Below, piece after piece: positions 51,262 to 63,449 of a DNA stretch of 64,000 nt. How positions within the stretch are numbered: the first letter of the stretch is position 1; every line of letters starts with the position of its first letter. The stretch comes from Cladophialophora immunda (taxonomy: Eukaryota; Ascomycota; Eurotiomycetes; Chaetothyriales; Herpotrichiellaceae). The stretch spans positions 5,320,619 to 5,384,618 of the forward strand of contig NW_015622543.1 of assembly GCF_000835495.1 (NCBI RefSeq). The letters run 5' to 3'. The notes beneath the pieces are model-generated. The model saw nothing but the letters and a program-made list of their open reading frames with translations. It ran no database searches and had not been told where the DNA came from. The position numbers and the translations under genes were made by a program.

Positions 51262-54200
51262 TTGAGCCTTTAGGCGGCACCGAAGTATTCCTCAAATCTC
51301 GCCTGCCATTGCCCTGAAGACGACTAATTCGTCGCGAAATGTCAAATAGCCCGACCTCATGGTTCTCTAGATCACTGTCTCATGATTTCTTTCTTCCTGG
51401 GAAGTCGCAAGACGGGCCGACCTTGTTTAGAACTGCGCACCAATGTTTGTATACAGTTGCAACTAAAGATTCCTCGTCGAAAGTCATTATCAAACATCTA
51501 GGGATAACGCCATATTAATCCTGGATTTAAATTTCAGGGGAGCAGACTCACAGCTAGCTACGAACTAGAAACTGGACATAGGATTACCTGCAACACCCAG
51601 GTCCACCCCGTTCTCAATGCGCGGAGTTCGTGCCTCGAGGCAAATATTGTAGGGAAATGTCAAGCTGCGCTATTGCATTCGAGCCAATGAGGACTTCCCC
51701 AGCCCGAGAACCGCGGAGACCAAGCGAGGTCGAAGCACACACTTTTTCAATCAGCGTTAGCCTACTGCAACCCCAGGCACGGAATATACATAGCACGAGA
51801 GCTGCAGAAAGATAAACTCCATCTAGAATCATCGCAGACCTTCACTGCACCGGCAACTGCATTTGCCGTGCTAACTACTATGTACCCGGTAGTTTACGAA
51901 ACACAATGGGTTTCAGCCACCCTTCATAGGATGCAGGTTACCACCACCGCCACGCCGCCTCGGGGGTTGTCGCCGCTGTTATGCTGGTATCTGCTTGACA
52001 TCTAGTCGGCCGGTGGCTCCTACTGGTTTCTGGAATGCTGCTTACGCCTGCAGAGCCGAGGTTTGTTAGTCGACACGACTGGGTAGCAGAGATCACAAAT
52101 AGCGTCACAATGGTTCCTGAGTTCGAAAAGCAAATCCCGAACGTTAGAGATAGATACTAATCTAAACCCTCAGCTCGATAGTTACCTTGTACGAACTGGC
52201 ATTCCTCGCAGCCCTATTCTCCTAGGCTGTACTTGACTAGTGGTAATGGTCTTGCCCTTCCTCAGACACGGTAAGGGGCGCGGGGGCAGCAGCACAGACG
52301 GCAAGGTTCACCGTTGTCGTAGTTAGTTCTCTATCGGTCAACACCAGAGTTGCATTCCTTACGAAGCGAACTGATGGTGAGTTCTCTACACAAGCTGATC
52401 TCTATGTCCCCGATATGTAGCACTGAACTGCGCCTCTTGGAAAGAGATAGACGCAGAAAGCACAGCGGTAAAAGCTCCACCACATTTATGTCCTCCATTG
52501 TTCTTCTTTGAGTGTCATCAACCATCAGCACAGTTGTACGTACAGCACTTGGAGTTGACCTAGATTCGTCTCCAGCTCGCTTCGCAACCGAGCTACCTAA
52601 CGCTTACCTCTGGTATAGGTTTACACCAGCGAAGGTTTGATCCTTGAGTATATCTTCCGTAAACGTTCCGAGTCTTGAAAAGGGCGCCGGCGGCGGATAG
52701 AAGAGGCTGTCACTTCCATACCTTTTCCATTGACTCTGAATGCTCTTGGAGCAGCCCTCAGATATCGTGGTTCTTAAGCACATGCCCAGCATATGTGGTC
52801 TTTCATCGATTATCAATTCGCGCGTGACAGTCCTTACACCTCCTTAGCAACACTGCCAGACACAGGCTCCCGTCACAGCTCGACGTGCTTAACATTGGGC
52901 GGCACAAAGTAAGCGATGCAGGGCCCGGGCATGTGTCCGCAGGCTAAATTTGGGCCTGGACTTGTAGCTAGGTCGTCGAATCTGTTCGTGATGCTGTCTC
53001 GACTATTGCAATCCAACTCCGAAGCACGCACGGGATAGGCATTGCACCTATACAGATCGGCCTGGTATAACTTAGCTTGATCTGTCCCAGTGTGTCAGAC
53101 TGTGTGATCGGAATATCAGTGCCCCTTGCGCATGACTACCCCCTTCGAGGCTCTGGCCTTTTCATTCATCTGCGCACTCAGTGACAGCAATCGCCTCGCA
53201 ATGACCTCAGCAGAGGATGAGTCATCTCTTCATTTCCTTACGATTCTTCGTGCTGGGTAAATCTCCGCAGGAACCTTTCCACGCGTCCGATTGGCGGCGA
53301 AAGCCAATGGTTCTGCCGCTCACAGCATATCGAAAACAAGGATGTGCTAAAGAGCGAAGAAAGTGCGGTTGTTGAAGGGCCCTGCAATGAAGAGAGACAG
53401 ACTTGTGCCCGTGCGGGTAAGATTCAAATCGAGGGTAGATATTGCAAGATGTCTTTGCTGGAATGTTCGATGTCGTCAGAGCGAGCTAACTTCAGGTAGG
53501 GCGCCGTCTTTGCTCACCGCTCTTATTCGATGGTTAACGGCCGAATAAGCAGAAAGCCGCTGGCCCCCGAGAAATATCTCGGCCGTATCGTCCCGGGACG
53601 AAAATCAATCAAAGCTACAACCAACCCATTCGCCGTGTGTGTGTCGGCTTCAAGAAGATTCCGTTAGTGGGAGAAGATTACCGATGTTTGAAAATATCCT
53701 CGATCGTCGGAAAGCACGTCTGCTGCATCCTCCGTTGAGCGTCCACGGGGCTTCTCAAGGCCGAGAGACGAATGGCGGCCGCTCGCTTCTGAGTTGGGGC
53801 GCCACTTGTGAAAGTGGCTTTGCTGCTTGCAGACGTCTCAACTTGAGCAGGGATTGAGGACTGACATGCAGTCTTTTGCTAACTTGATATAGCAGACTGT
53901 CTGTTGTTGGCATCGGGATTCTGGGGCAAACCCTTCGCAGAAGGAACTGGAGCGGCGAGTCCCTTCGGTAAAGGACGTCGGAGGCCTTTTGGTCTCAACC
54001 CGCATCCGCACCGGATCAATTATTCCCCACTGCGGTGTGTCACTTGGGCTCACCTCACCGGTCACACTCCTAACGAGCGGCTCAAAAATGCTCTACCCGT
54101 GCTTGACGTGAAGTATATATCGCTCCCTTCGTCTGTCGTCTGACAGCAACGTATTTGTAAAGCGCAGACCTGCCGATTCTACACACATCCCTAACACGAG

Positions 54201-54340
54201 GCACTCGAGTGAGCGTTTGTTTACGTCGCCATTTCCAAGAAGAACAGAAGACGAACTCGAAATCACCACGATCGAGAGGAGAAGAGAGGGACAAGAGACC
54301 CTGAAACCTAGCAACACGAGCAAGAGCTTGGGCTGCAGAC
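51262..54340. other. Gene-poor 3-kb stretch
   Basis: Only short ORFs without motifs on either strand. I found no tRNA-like cloverleaf, no repeat shared with other parts of the window and no protein remnants that I could recognise. It separates the accessory genes on the left from the more conserved genes on the right. Confidence 0.45.
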
Positions 54341-54880
54341 ATGCGCATATGCCGAAGCAAGCGTTCCAATATCTCTCCCACCGTCCCGTCAGCCAGTACG
54401 CAACCTCAACCTCAGCCTCAATCTCAACCGATGTGCTCTGGTTCGGATTATGATTCTGCCGCCGAAAGCCACACTGTCCGCATAACCAGCATCGATAGCT
54501 GCAGTGGGTGTGCGTACATTGGCTGTGACTCTCGCCGGCACGGCTCCCGCGCGGGACGACATCGTCATCATCAGTGCGCCGCATCCCCAGTTGGATTGCT
54601 GATTAGTGGAATGACACAAACAATGCGGAGTCTTCAGGCCATGAACGAGCAGGAGAGGATTGCTAGAGAGCAAACTGAGAGGGGGAAGGATCCCAAAGAA
54701 ATGGAAAGCAGTGACGATGGGAAGGACTTCGAATCGACACGGGATATGGACGGAGAGAGTGAGACTGGAAGCGAACTTGAGGGGGCTGATACAGTTTCAA
54801 GAAGGAAATACGAGCAACATCTGGAGGACAACCCTGGAAAGGACTTGCCTGGCTATCAGAGTGGTATGGCAGGCACCTGA
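54341..54880 (+). CDS. Hypothetical low-complexity protein
   Basis: Single-exon 179-residue frame. The N-terminus has a QPQPQ run, the middle a Cys/His-bearing segment (SCSGCAYIGCDSRRHGSRAG, then RHRHHQC), and the C-terminal half is acidic and coiled-coil-like (MRSLQAMNEQERIAREQTER). I do not recognise a family. An overlapping minus-strand frame exists but has a poorer composition. The start could be further downstream. Confidence 0.45.
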   Translation: MRICRSKRSNISPTVPSASTQPQPQPQSQPMCSGSDYDSAAESHTVRITSIDSCSGCAYIGCDSRRHGSRAGRHRHHQCAASPVGLLISGMTQTMRSLQAMNEQERIAREQTERGKDPKEMESSDDGKDFESTRDMDGESETGSELEGADTVSRRKYEQHLEDNPGKDLPGYQSGMAGT

Positions 54881-55320
54881 GAGAAGTCGAGACGCCCGGC
54901 TGTTGACTGAGAGCTGAGCTCGATTTGTCAACATTCGTTCAGCCTGTATATTGCCGCATAAGGACCCAGTGTGTGTCCAAGGGCAAACGGTTCCACGTCC
55001 CTGCGGTGGATCGTCCTGTAAAAGGCTTAGAGCAGATCAAGATACCCCATGTACAAGTAACATGCTTGAAAGATCGCTGAAACTTTTCAGGTTTGCTTAG
55101 CATTTTACCTGGATTTTTAATTGCAACTCAACGACTTTTCGGCCCGGTAAAAGGGTTCGCTGTCTGCGTCTGGCAGACTTTGCCGCAATATTTGGCGGCC
55201 ATGGCGGCGGTTGGAAAATTGATGAAGCCCGCGATTTCGAAGCGAAAAGATATTGCTGCACGTCGAGGTCCGTCCCAAAGACGGAGGGGACACGAGCCCG
55301 GCTTGTTCGAATCGACGAGA
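54881..55320. other. Convergent intergenic region
   Basis: Nothing recognised between the hypothetical gene and the acetyltransferase stop. Confidence 0.45.
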
Positions 55321-56022
55321 TCAATACTGTGCGTTTGTCGAGCCTTCGTTCCTTTCCACCAAGTCCCCCACTCCTAGCCCGCGCCCGACTTTCACCTTCA
55401 CCATCTTCTCCTTCTTCCCGTCTTCGCCATTGACCGTCTCGCCGTCTTCTTTCTTGCCCAGCGATCCCACTGCCTCACCCTCGTCCTCGTCGTCCTCCGG
55501 CAGATTCTTGATCTGTAGGCTCCTTAGATCCATTCTCATGGCATAGGCATCCTCTCCATCAGCATAGTACTTGCTCTCGACCTTTTCCACCTCGAATCCA
55601 AGAGTGTCGCGGTATAAATGCAAGGCTGCGGTGTTGGACATGCGCACATGCAAGCTGACATAATTCGCATTGAACACCTCGGCCATCGCCCTTTGGCTCA
55701 TCCTCATCAGCTTCTCCGCAATCCCTAGCCGTCTATGTGTCCGCATGACGGATAAACTCGTAATGTGTCCATGCTGGACCCCATCCGGAGGATCTTCTTC
55801 CATCTTCGCTAGCACATAACCGACGACTTTCGGGTAGCGAGACGGTTTTGAGCCGGGACCGCGGACGACGGCGACAAAGGAGAGCTGTGGCCAAGTAAGG
55901 GCGTGGTAGAGGTAGTATTTGAGGAAGTAGTTTTCTGGCAGATTCGTGAGGTTGCACTGTTGGATGGACGGGAGCAGGGAGATATGAGAAGGATATGACG
56001 AGACCGGTACAATGTCGACCAT
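55321..56022 (-). CDS. N-terminal acetyltransferase catalytic subunit, Naa10/ARD1-like
   Basis: Single-exon 233 residues from the Met at 56022 ([10 protein letters not shown]); the longer open frame to 56175 adds an untypical Ser-rich leader and is not used. The GNAT fold shows the highly conserved [28 protein letters not shown], the acetyl-CoA loop [13 protein letters not shown] and [20 protein letters not shown]. These are diagnostic of the catalytic subunit of the NatA complex, which acetylates nascent proteins at the ribosome with Naa15 as partner. The long acidic/Lys-rich C-terminal tail is common in fungal members. It is a housekeeping gene and marks the edge of the conserved part of the window. 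Confidence 0.93.
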   Translation of the reverse strand: MVDIVPVSSYPSHISLLPSIQQCNLTNLPENYFLKYYLYHALTWPQLSFVAVVRGPGSKPSRYPKVVGYVLAKMEEDPPDGVQHGHITSLSVMRTHRRLGIAEKLMRMSQRAMAEVFNANYVSLHVRMSNTAALHLYRDTLGFEVEKVESKYYADGEDAYAMRMDLRSLQIKNLPEDDEDEGEAVGSLGKKEDGETVNGEDGKKEKMVKVKVGRGLGVGDLVERNEGSTNAQY

Positions 56023-56266
56023 TTTGAAAAGCCTGGATCGGGACGACAAGAGGAGAGATACCGGAGGGGAGTAAATGCTAGGGAAAAGGTTGTGGGACAG
56101 CAAGGTCAAACGTATGCCTAAGAAACTGTCTCGTGCAGTGGAAGGGTTGAAAGTGCGGGCGATTTCAAATGACACGGTTATCTGTCATTCTCAGCCTCGT
56201 GCTTGATTTCCTTCACCGTCAATTCGGGAGAAACACCACTCCGAATTCTCAAGCTCATCCTTGCAC

Positions 56267-57246
56267 TTATGCTATGGACATTTTCATGCCACCATTGGCA
56301 CAAATGACGCTACCTGTCGTCCACCCGCTCTCTTCAGAGCAGAGCATACCAACAACGCCCGCGATTTCGTCCGTGAAAGCTGGCCTCTTACCACCCATAC
56401 CCTGCAACACCATGCGATCATATTCCTCAGGATCACCTCCAGCCCGTGCTCGGATCGCTTCATCCCCGCCTTTGTAATCCATCAGCGGCGCGCTGTCTAC
56501 ATATTTCTGATTCGTTTTCCAAAACTTCTCCCCTGCAAGGCTGTACATGTCTCCCCACACTGGTCCTGAATTGATAGCATTGACTGTGCAGTTTTCCGCC
56601 AACTCTCTTGCCCAAACCCGAGTCATTGCTTCCAGCGCCGCCTTTGTCCCGGCATATATGGACTGTGACTCGCACCCGATCGACGCGGATACGCTCGATA
56701 CATTGATAATGCGCCCGGATCGGTCTTTGGGCAGGTAGGGCTGGCATGCTTGAACCAGCAATAGAGGCGCAAGCACATTCACATTGTATTGCTTTCGGAA
56801 TTGTGTTTCTTCTATGGCGCCCATATCCGGATCATTCAGCAGCTTGTTCCCGGCGATACCCGCATTGTTTATGATGATGTCCACTTGAAACGTGCCCGTC
56901 CGAGGATGCGAAAAGTGGTTCTTCGCGGTGGCTAGGATATGAGGGATGCTGCGAGTCGGTTCTGCCAGGTCGGCCTGCACGGGGAAACAAAGGACATCAT
57001 GGGCCTCAGAGAGTTCCTTGCAGAGGGCTTGCGTGGGTTCGGTGGATGAGTCGGATGTGTACACGAGAAGGAGGGAGCATCCTTTTACTGCTAGGTTTCG
57101 AGCTATGGCGGCTCCGATTCCTGCCATCAGTCAGAAAAGCTGCAGAGTCGATGTCTGTCCTGCGATGAATGCCTCGTACCTCTTGAGCCGCCAGTCACGA
57201 TACCAAATTTGCCCTCATGCGGCCGGTATTCCGTGTTCTTTGGCAT
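56267..57246 (-). CDS. Short-chain dehydrogenase/reductase (SDR-3)
   Basis: Two exons (57246-57180 and 57120-56267), GT..AG intron of 59 nt, 306 residues. Splicing creates the cofactor motif TGGSRGIG (VTGGSRG/IGAAIARN). Others: INNAGIAGN, NVSSVSASIG with the catalytic Ser, YAGTK, NAINSGPVWGDMY and the C-terminal GSVICANGGMKMS. It resembles 3-oxoacyl-reductase-type SDRs. The second strand VYTSDSSTEP lacks an acidic residue, favouring NADP(H). It is divergent from the SCY1-like gene over 346 bp. Its substrate is not evident. Confidence 0.93.
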
Positions 57247-57592
57247 GTTGGTGGAAGAGAAAGTCCTCCGGCGCAAAGTTGGATGGTCTGCCATTAGGAC
57301 GAAGCTTGAGATCGGCGCAAGGACAAAATCATATATATTATGTGAACCGTTTAACTGCTAGGTTTGAACTCCATAGAAGTGGGATGACGGAGCGTGCGCG
57401 GGGAAATTTATTTGCGGCGCGTTCTCCCCATCGATTGACGGCGTGAAATGGCCCGCAGCCTCTGTGGACAACTTTCCAGTTCTTGACATTCACGGTTCAC
57501 CTCATCACTGCCCGGCCCATCTCAGCGGGCGGACCTTCGCAGACGATTCTTTTGGCTTTTGCCTGCTCCTCGACCTGGTCGCGTGAAGGTCG
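57247..57592. promoter_or_regulatory. Divergent promoter SDR-3 / SCY1-like gene
   Basis: Short shared 5' region; no specific element recognised. Confidence 0.4.
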
Positions 57593-60089
57593 ATGGACTT
57601 TCTCAAATCCGCAGTCGCTTCTGCAATCGCCAAATCCAGCTCCTTCCCAGTCACCATCGGCGATCGTATTGATTTCGGAGACTCCATATGGATCCTGCAC
57701 AATGCGACCAAGAAGGTGAGTCGGTGACACCGTTAGGCATTATGGTACTGCTCTGATAGTTGTTGGTTCAGGATGATAACTCGCCGTGCTGTCTCTTCAA
57801 CTTCGATATTCATGCCAACAAGGCTCTACTGCCCTTAGCCAGAAACGCCGCCCGAAAACTGCGAACAATACGGCACCCCGGTGTGATACGAGTGATCGAT
57901 GTGATCGAAAATGATACAAATATCTACATCATCACAGAGAAGGTTACGCCACTGGCCTGGCATATTAGGCGCAAGAGTTTGAGTGAAGAGACCATAAAAT
58001 GGGGGTTGTACAGCGTTTCCTCCACACTCAAGTTTATTAATAACGACGCCTCTTCTGTGCATGGCGCAGTGCGTATCACCTCAGTATTCACAAGCGAGAG
58101 TGGAGAATGGAAGTTGGGAGGGTTTGAAGTGCTGAGCTCTATGAACGACGACGACGCAATTATTTACAACTATGGAAGTTCATTACCAAATTCGAATGCT
58201 TACGCCCCGCCCGAAGTGGTCAATGGTGGGTGGTCTGCTATCAAGAAGAACCCCTTGGGAGCCCCGGACGCCTACGGTCTCGGCACTCTCGTCTATGAAG
58301 CATTCAATGGTGGTTTCATGAGCAGCGACAGCCTAGCACAGCCAAAGAGTATACCTGCCAACATGGTGCCGAGCTATCGGCGGCTGATCAATGCCAATCC
58401 AAAACTGAGACTGAATGCTGGCCAATTTGTCGAGCAGGGAAAGAAAGTTGGAGGGTTTTTTGAGACTCCCCTTATTCATATCACCGAAGGAGCAGAAAGT
58501 CTTGGGTTGAAGAATGAGGAGGAACGAAATGAGTTTTTGAGGTAAGCGCACACTCTGATCTTGGAAAGGCACGTTGCTTACTTAGGTACAGAGAACTCGA
58601 CAGCCTCACGGACGACTTCCCCGAAGATTTCTTCAAGATGAAAATCTTGCCCGAGCTCCTGAAGTCGGTCGAGTTTGGCGGTGGGGGACCCAGTGTCTTT
58701 GGAGCCATAATGAAAATCGGGTTGAAAATGTCCGACGATGAATTCGAATCGCGGCTTGGACCACTTATCATCCGCCTCTTCAATAGCCCCGACCGGGCCA
58801 TGAGAGTATGCTTGTTGGATAACCTCCCACTGATGATCGATCGAATACCGCAAAAGGATGTGAACGGCAAAATCTGGCCTGCCATGACAACAGGTTTTAC
58901 TGACACAGCCCCCATCATTAGGGAGCAGACAGTAAAGGCCGTCCTCTCCGTGATTTCGAAGTTGTCAGACAGAATCATCAACGGCGAGCTCCTCCGATTC
59001 CTCGCCAAAACGGCCAACGATGATCAGCCTGGAATTCGGACTAATACCACCATATGCCTCGGGAAAATCGCAAGAAATCTAGGGGTCGGGTCACGTTCAA
59101 AAGTACTGATTGCTGCCTTTGGCCGCTCTCTGAGAGATCCTTTCGTCCATGCCCGAAGTGCAGCGTTGATGGCGCTCAGCGCAACTATTGACGTTTTTAG
59201 TGACGATGATTGTGCCACGAAAATTCTGCCTGTCATTTGTGTCAGCCTGGTCGACAGAGAGAGGATAGTTCGTGATCAAGCCACGAAAGCCGTCGAATCC
59301 TACTTGGCTAGGGTTCGCAAATATGCATCAACTCTCCCTGAAACGGCACTTCCGCCAGAGCAAGGCCAGGGAGCAGCAACTGCCGCCTCACCAGCAAGGA
59401 TCGGCAATCAAAGCGATACCAGTTGGGCAGGTTGGGCAATTTCCTCGTTTACAAATAAAATGGCTGGGGCCAGAGGCGAGATGGCTTCCACCGCGACAGC
59501 AAACGGAGCACCTTTGGCACAAACGCAATCAATGCCTGCTTCTGGACGCAGCACACCCGCCATCAATGTTTCGTCCGACAAAGCGACTACTGCTCCATCA
59601 AGACCGCGAGTCTCGCAACCAGCGAAAAGCTCCACACAAGCGATTGAGCCAGAAGATGCGTGGGAAGAAGAGGACACGATGGATGCTTGGGGGACCATGG
59701 ACGATGATGGAGATAACTTCTTTGATGCATCGTCCTCGCAACGTACCAACACAACTACACCTGAACCTGCAGCAGCCTTCGATGACGGCGGCGAGCCGGA
59801 TTTCGCTGGCTGGTTAGCCGCACAGTCCAAATCGAAGTCGCAGAAACCACTCCCAAAGGGCTTGTCTAAAACGAATACCACGGTGTCAACTTTGAACGTC
59901 CGTCCTACTGGCCCAGCGAGAAGTGTGTCCGCAGGCGTTGGAACCGCCGGGATTAATGCAAAGAGACCGGTCATTGCGACCGCGAGGAGTGCAGCACCGA
60001 TAGCAGCAAAGAAAGAAATCAAGAAAGGCACGCCAAAGCCTAAAGAGCCTGACATTAATGACGATGACTGGGGTGAGGCATGGGACTGA
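57593..60089 (+). CDS. SCY1-like pseudokinase (SCYL1/Cex1 family)
   Basis: Three exons (57593-57715, 57772-58541, 58586-60089) join to 798 residues. The N-terminal protein-kinase-like domain (residues 1 to about 290) lacks key catalytic residues: the HRD loop reads HGA and the DFG position reads GGF (WKLGGFEV), so it is a pseudokinase. Residues about 300-570 form HEAT repeats (ESRLGPLIIRLFNSPDRAMR, IREQTVKAVLSVISKL, ERIVRDQATKAVESYL). The C-terminus is Ser/Ala-rich with acidic-Trp motifs (EEDTMDAWGTMDDD, DDDWGEAWD). Yeast Cex1 and human SCYL1 of this family act in tRNA export and COPI-linked Golgi traffic. It is a conserved cytosolic adaptor gene. Confidence 0.93.
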
Positions 60090-60469
60090 CACAAAAAGCT
60101 GTGCATCGAGATTCTGGGAGCAGTAGCCATCTTTGACGTCGGTTTACCAGCTGGCCCGTTTTGAGGTGGTAATGCTTGGAGCCGTTTGACAGGGCAGCAA
60201 ACAACTCTGTTCAAATTATCCATTGTGGCGCACGTCTTTCTTAGTGAATCGGCCACATAAAGGACTGAGTGCACATCATGTACGGCGACCTTTGTTGGTC
60301 TCTTCGACGACTTTAGCCTCTTGGGCACAGATTGTTTGCGCGGCCGGGTGGAAACGACACATATCCTTCTACCGCGACAAACAGAGTGAATTCGTTGAAA
60401 TAATGGACATTGGCACCGGAACATTTCAATGACTGAACCGACATAGTCATTATCACTTCAACCTTGGAT
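60090..60469. other. Intergenic
   Basis: 3' side of the SCY1-like gene and promoter of the next gene; nothing further seen. Confidence 0.45.
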
Positions 60470-61675
60470 ATGTCAATGCTTCCATATTGGTTTGGATATC
60501 GCGCAATGTCGGCCATCCCGCCTACCAAAATCGGTTCCGGTCATGGTACAACCCCTTCAATATTCTCTGGCGATTCTTCCGACACAGGGTCTACGATGGA
60601 GAGGTTCTCTGAGGAATTCATCGAAAAGAAACGAACACAGCAAGTTCAAGCTGATCCTGTATTGGACGACCCTGATTCAGCACCCGAAGAACTCCTGGTT
60701 GATCCCGATTCCAATGAAGGCCGCCGACTACGTCTCATAGAAGAAGCTCGGCGAACTAGGTTACAGATGGAGGAACAGCGGAGAGAAGCCGTTGAGAGGG
60801 TCAGAGCAGAAATCGAGGCGAGGATGTCCACACCCCAAAAGACAAACAATTCTGAACGAGGATCGAAATCGAAGAGAAGACGTAACCGTGGAAGAGGGAA
60901 TCATGGTGGGCAAGCGAGGGATGTGACATCTCAACAACGCATCCATTCACAGGAAAGGCCAGGGTCGGGTACTGCAATCCAGCCGGAAGCCGGTCTACAG
61001 GGACAGTCACTTCCTCGAGATGCTCAGACGGTGCCCGCACCTCTTGGTTCCAACGGTGAAAATCTGCACCAAACAGCTCGTGGCCAAGGTCAACAATCGC
61101 GCAACTCTCTTCCACAGGCCATGGCGCGAGAGTCACAGGGGCGACACAACTCATCCGGAAGCGACTTGCAGGCTCAGAGCTCACTGTATGGTCGGAACCT
61201 GCGAGCTCCCTATTTTCAACTTGCAGCTGGAGCACACAATGCGCAGGCGGAACCAGCGCCGTTACAGGCGAGATGGCCTCTGGCTCGAGGTGTCTATGGT
61301 CGTCGATCATCTACAACAACCGTATCTTCAAATAGACAGGCTTCCTTCTCACCGCCCGCCTCTTTGGCGCCTCTTTCTCCTTGTACCCCACGCGCTTCTG
61401 CGGCAGAATTCACGAACAACGTCACGCCGAACGACGAGGGTAGCATCAGGGGAGGACCACCATTCTTCCAACCTACTCGAGCTGCCGAGGTGGAACGTCT
61501 GTCACAAGCACAGCACTCACGCAACGACCCGGCCTTGCAACAAGAGATAGCTTGGGAACGTGACACACTCTGGAGAATTCTGAGGCAGCACTTTGGCCTC
61601 GCTGATTCGCAAATTCGAGCACTATTGGAAAACGAAAAGAACGGGCGGGGGGGAATGGAGTGGGCTTTTGTGTAA
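60470..61675 (+). CDS. Disordered hypothetical protein with coiled coil
   Basis: Single-exon 401 residues from the ATG at 60470. An Arg/Glu-rich coiled coil (residues about 85-120, RLIEEARRTRLQMEEQRREA) is followed by a basic RGG-like stretch (KSKRRRNRGRGNHGG), a Gln/Ser/Pro-rich middle, and a compact C-terminal end (DTLWRILRQHFGLADSQIRA, then LLENEKNGRGGMEWAFV) that looks like a small helical domain. I do not recognise a named family. The basic patch suggests RNA or nuclear association; this is only composition. Codon use supports a real gene. Confidence 0.65.
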   Translation: MSMLPYWFGYRAMSAIPPTKIGSGHGTTPSIFSGDSSDTGSTMERFSEEFIEKKRTQQVQADPVLDDPDSAPEELLVDPDSNEGRRLRLIEEARRTRLQMEEQRREAVERVRAEIEARMSTPQKTNNSERGSKSKRRRNRGRGNHGGQARDVTSQQRIHSQERPGSGTAIQPEAGLQGQSLPRDAQTVPAPLGSNGENLHQTARGQGQQSRNSLPQAMARESQGRHNSSGSDLQAQSSLYGRNLRAPYFQLAAGAHNAQAEPAPLQARWPLARGVYGRRSSTTTVSSNRQASFSPPASLAPLSPCTPRASAAEFTNNVTPNDEGSIRGGPPFFQPTRAAEVERLSQAQHSRNDPALQQEIAWERDTLWRILRQHFGLADSQIRALLENEKNGRGGMEWAFV

Positions 61676-61955
61676 TTTTGGGCGGTCGTTCGGTCTGGGA
61701 TCTCTCTGTGCATGCTGTACTTTGGCATTGAAACGGCTTTGAGCAATCTGGAGCAGCGTTGTGCGACGGCCTCGGTGTCTCCTGCCGGTGGTTTGTCCAC
61801 GGACCAGTTTGACGCACCCCCAAGACACATGTCATCATCTCTCCGCAACCGATGCCAGTCGTGGTGTCCTGTAACCAAAGTATTTTCCCTCCCATGCCAT
61901 CCTCAATTGATGCTTTTGTCTCGTCGAGTGTTGTATAATCGCCCAGGATTCCTGA

Positions 61956-62456
61956 CTACTTGATTCTGCCGTCTTTGACCATCTCTCTCATCACCCTGAT
62001 GGTCTCTTCCACCGCCATCTTCGCTATCTTGGTCTCTTTCTGCCTCTTCTCTTCCAGTGCCGTGTTATCGCCTTCGCATTCCGGATGCAGCCACTCAAAC
62101 GTGTAGGTCATGTAGAGATCCTCGCCTTCAGCTCCCTGACCTTGCGAGATTATGTTTTGGACCTTGGAGCCGTCGGGTTGGTGGAACTCGACCTTCATCG
62201 CCTCGTAGGCCACACACGTCTCCTTCACCCTCCTGTTCCCGTCTCGGAAAACGACCTCGCGCACGGTGACGGGGCGACCCTGGTCATCCTTTGATTCGGA
62301 GATGACGTCCGTGGAGAGGAGGGCGCCACCGACAAAGTCCTGGCCGGCGCGGATCTTCAGCTCGAGACCCTGCCAGATCTGGGGGATGGTGAGCTTTGGG
62401 GAGGTGGAAGGAGGGTTGATGGGAGCGGTGTAGGCGATGTTGTTTGAGGGAGTCAT
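61956..62456 (-). CDS. DUF1857-type (SRPBCC fold) protein
   Basis: Single-exon 166 residues starting at MTPSNNIAYTAPINPP; a longer frame to 62555 adds 33 untypical residues. Pattern IAYTAPIN, LTIPQIWQGLELKIRAGQDF, VREVVFRDGNRRVKETC and MTYTFEWLHPECEGD matches the fungal DUF1857 family, which has the START/SRPBCC ligand-binding fold. Its role is not established; it may bind a small hydrophobic molecule. It is convergent with the disordered-protein gene. Confidence 0.85.
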   Translation of the reverse strand: MTPSNNIAYTAPINPPSTSPKLTIPQIWQGLELKIRAGQDFVGGALLSTDVISESKDDQGRPVTVREVVFRDGNRRVKETCVAYEAMKVEFHQPDGSKVQNIISQGQGAEGEDLYMTYTFEWLHPECEGDNTALEEKRQKETKIAKMAVEETIRVMREMVKDGRIK

Positions 62457-63449
62457 GGCGGGCGAATGCTTGGGGACCGAGTCAAGTTGAAACGACGAGA
62501 GGGTCGAGAGATTCTGGGGTTGTGCCCTGTAGGAAAGGCAGCGAGAGATCGTCAATGTTTATTATGATGTGGTGCAGGATGAAACGGGTTTGGGGGGCAT
62601 CGCGGGGCACTTTGTCACCGTTGGCCGTTGGCCTGCGCTTTCGCAGCTTCAGGCTTCCGACGCCGATGTCCTGTCACCTGCTGCTCACCCACCCATCACC
62701 TGTTGGTATTACAGAGACCTCCGACTGCTCAATTCGGCGAACCTGACATGGCGTCGGAAAGATAATGTCCCACGGAGCCTCGTTCATGCCATGCTCTGCG
62801 ATCCTTCATTGGGACCAGCACCATCTGAAGTCTGGCTCACCTGATAAACCCCGAGACTCAGCCATGCTTTCATCCAGTGCGCACAGTCACCTCTCGGTGA
62901 AAGGTGCAAACGGTGTGATGACAAGCCTCTATCTTATCGTCCACTGAAAGCTGAATCTCCCTGATCCTCCACGTGCATTGAAGAAATGATTGACTCCGTT
63001 GCTCTAGAACTGGCGAATCCACGATTTCAAAGCTGCGTCAGGCCAGCCAGTAGCTGCGCCAAAACAACCCTTCCCTGTGCGTCCCTCCTCTCCGGCTACC
63101 ATCGGGCCCGTCATACCCATGGCGCTGAGCAGCCAATCTCGTGGATCCCCACGCCGTTGCTGCCTGGAACGTCATGTCAGCAACTGGAGTCTGTCCAGCA
63201 TCTCGAGTCGCGAAAAGTACGCCCAAGCCAATCATGCGCCAGAATCCTCCATTAGTCAGGAACCTCGACTGACTTCAAGAGGCAAGTTCTACCTGGAATG
63301 GCACATCCGGAGATACCATGGCACGCATTCGGGAAGGGACAGCCTTTGGGGGCTCTACATATATCGCCATGCCCCGCATTTCGAAAGCATGACATGGACC
63401 CTCTTCTCTATCCTCAAGTGAATTGCTCTATCCTGTTCACCTCAACAGA
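62457..63449. other. Intergenic, about 1 kb
   Basis: Divergent promoter region of the DUF1857 gene and the Zn2Cys6 gene; several short ORFs, none convincing. Confidence 0.45.

Noticed and set aside
56023..56175. N-terminal extension of the Naa10-like protein
   Set aside because: The extra 51 residues are Ser/Leu-rich and not typical of the family; the Met at 56022 matches family length.
59408..60424. 338-codon minus-strand ORF over the SCY1-like gene
   Set aside because: It is antisense to clear conserved coding sequence and has no family motif.
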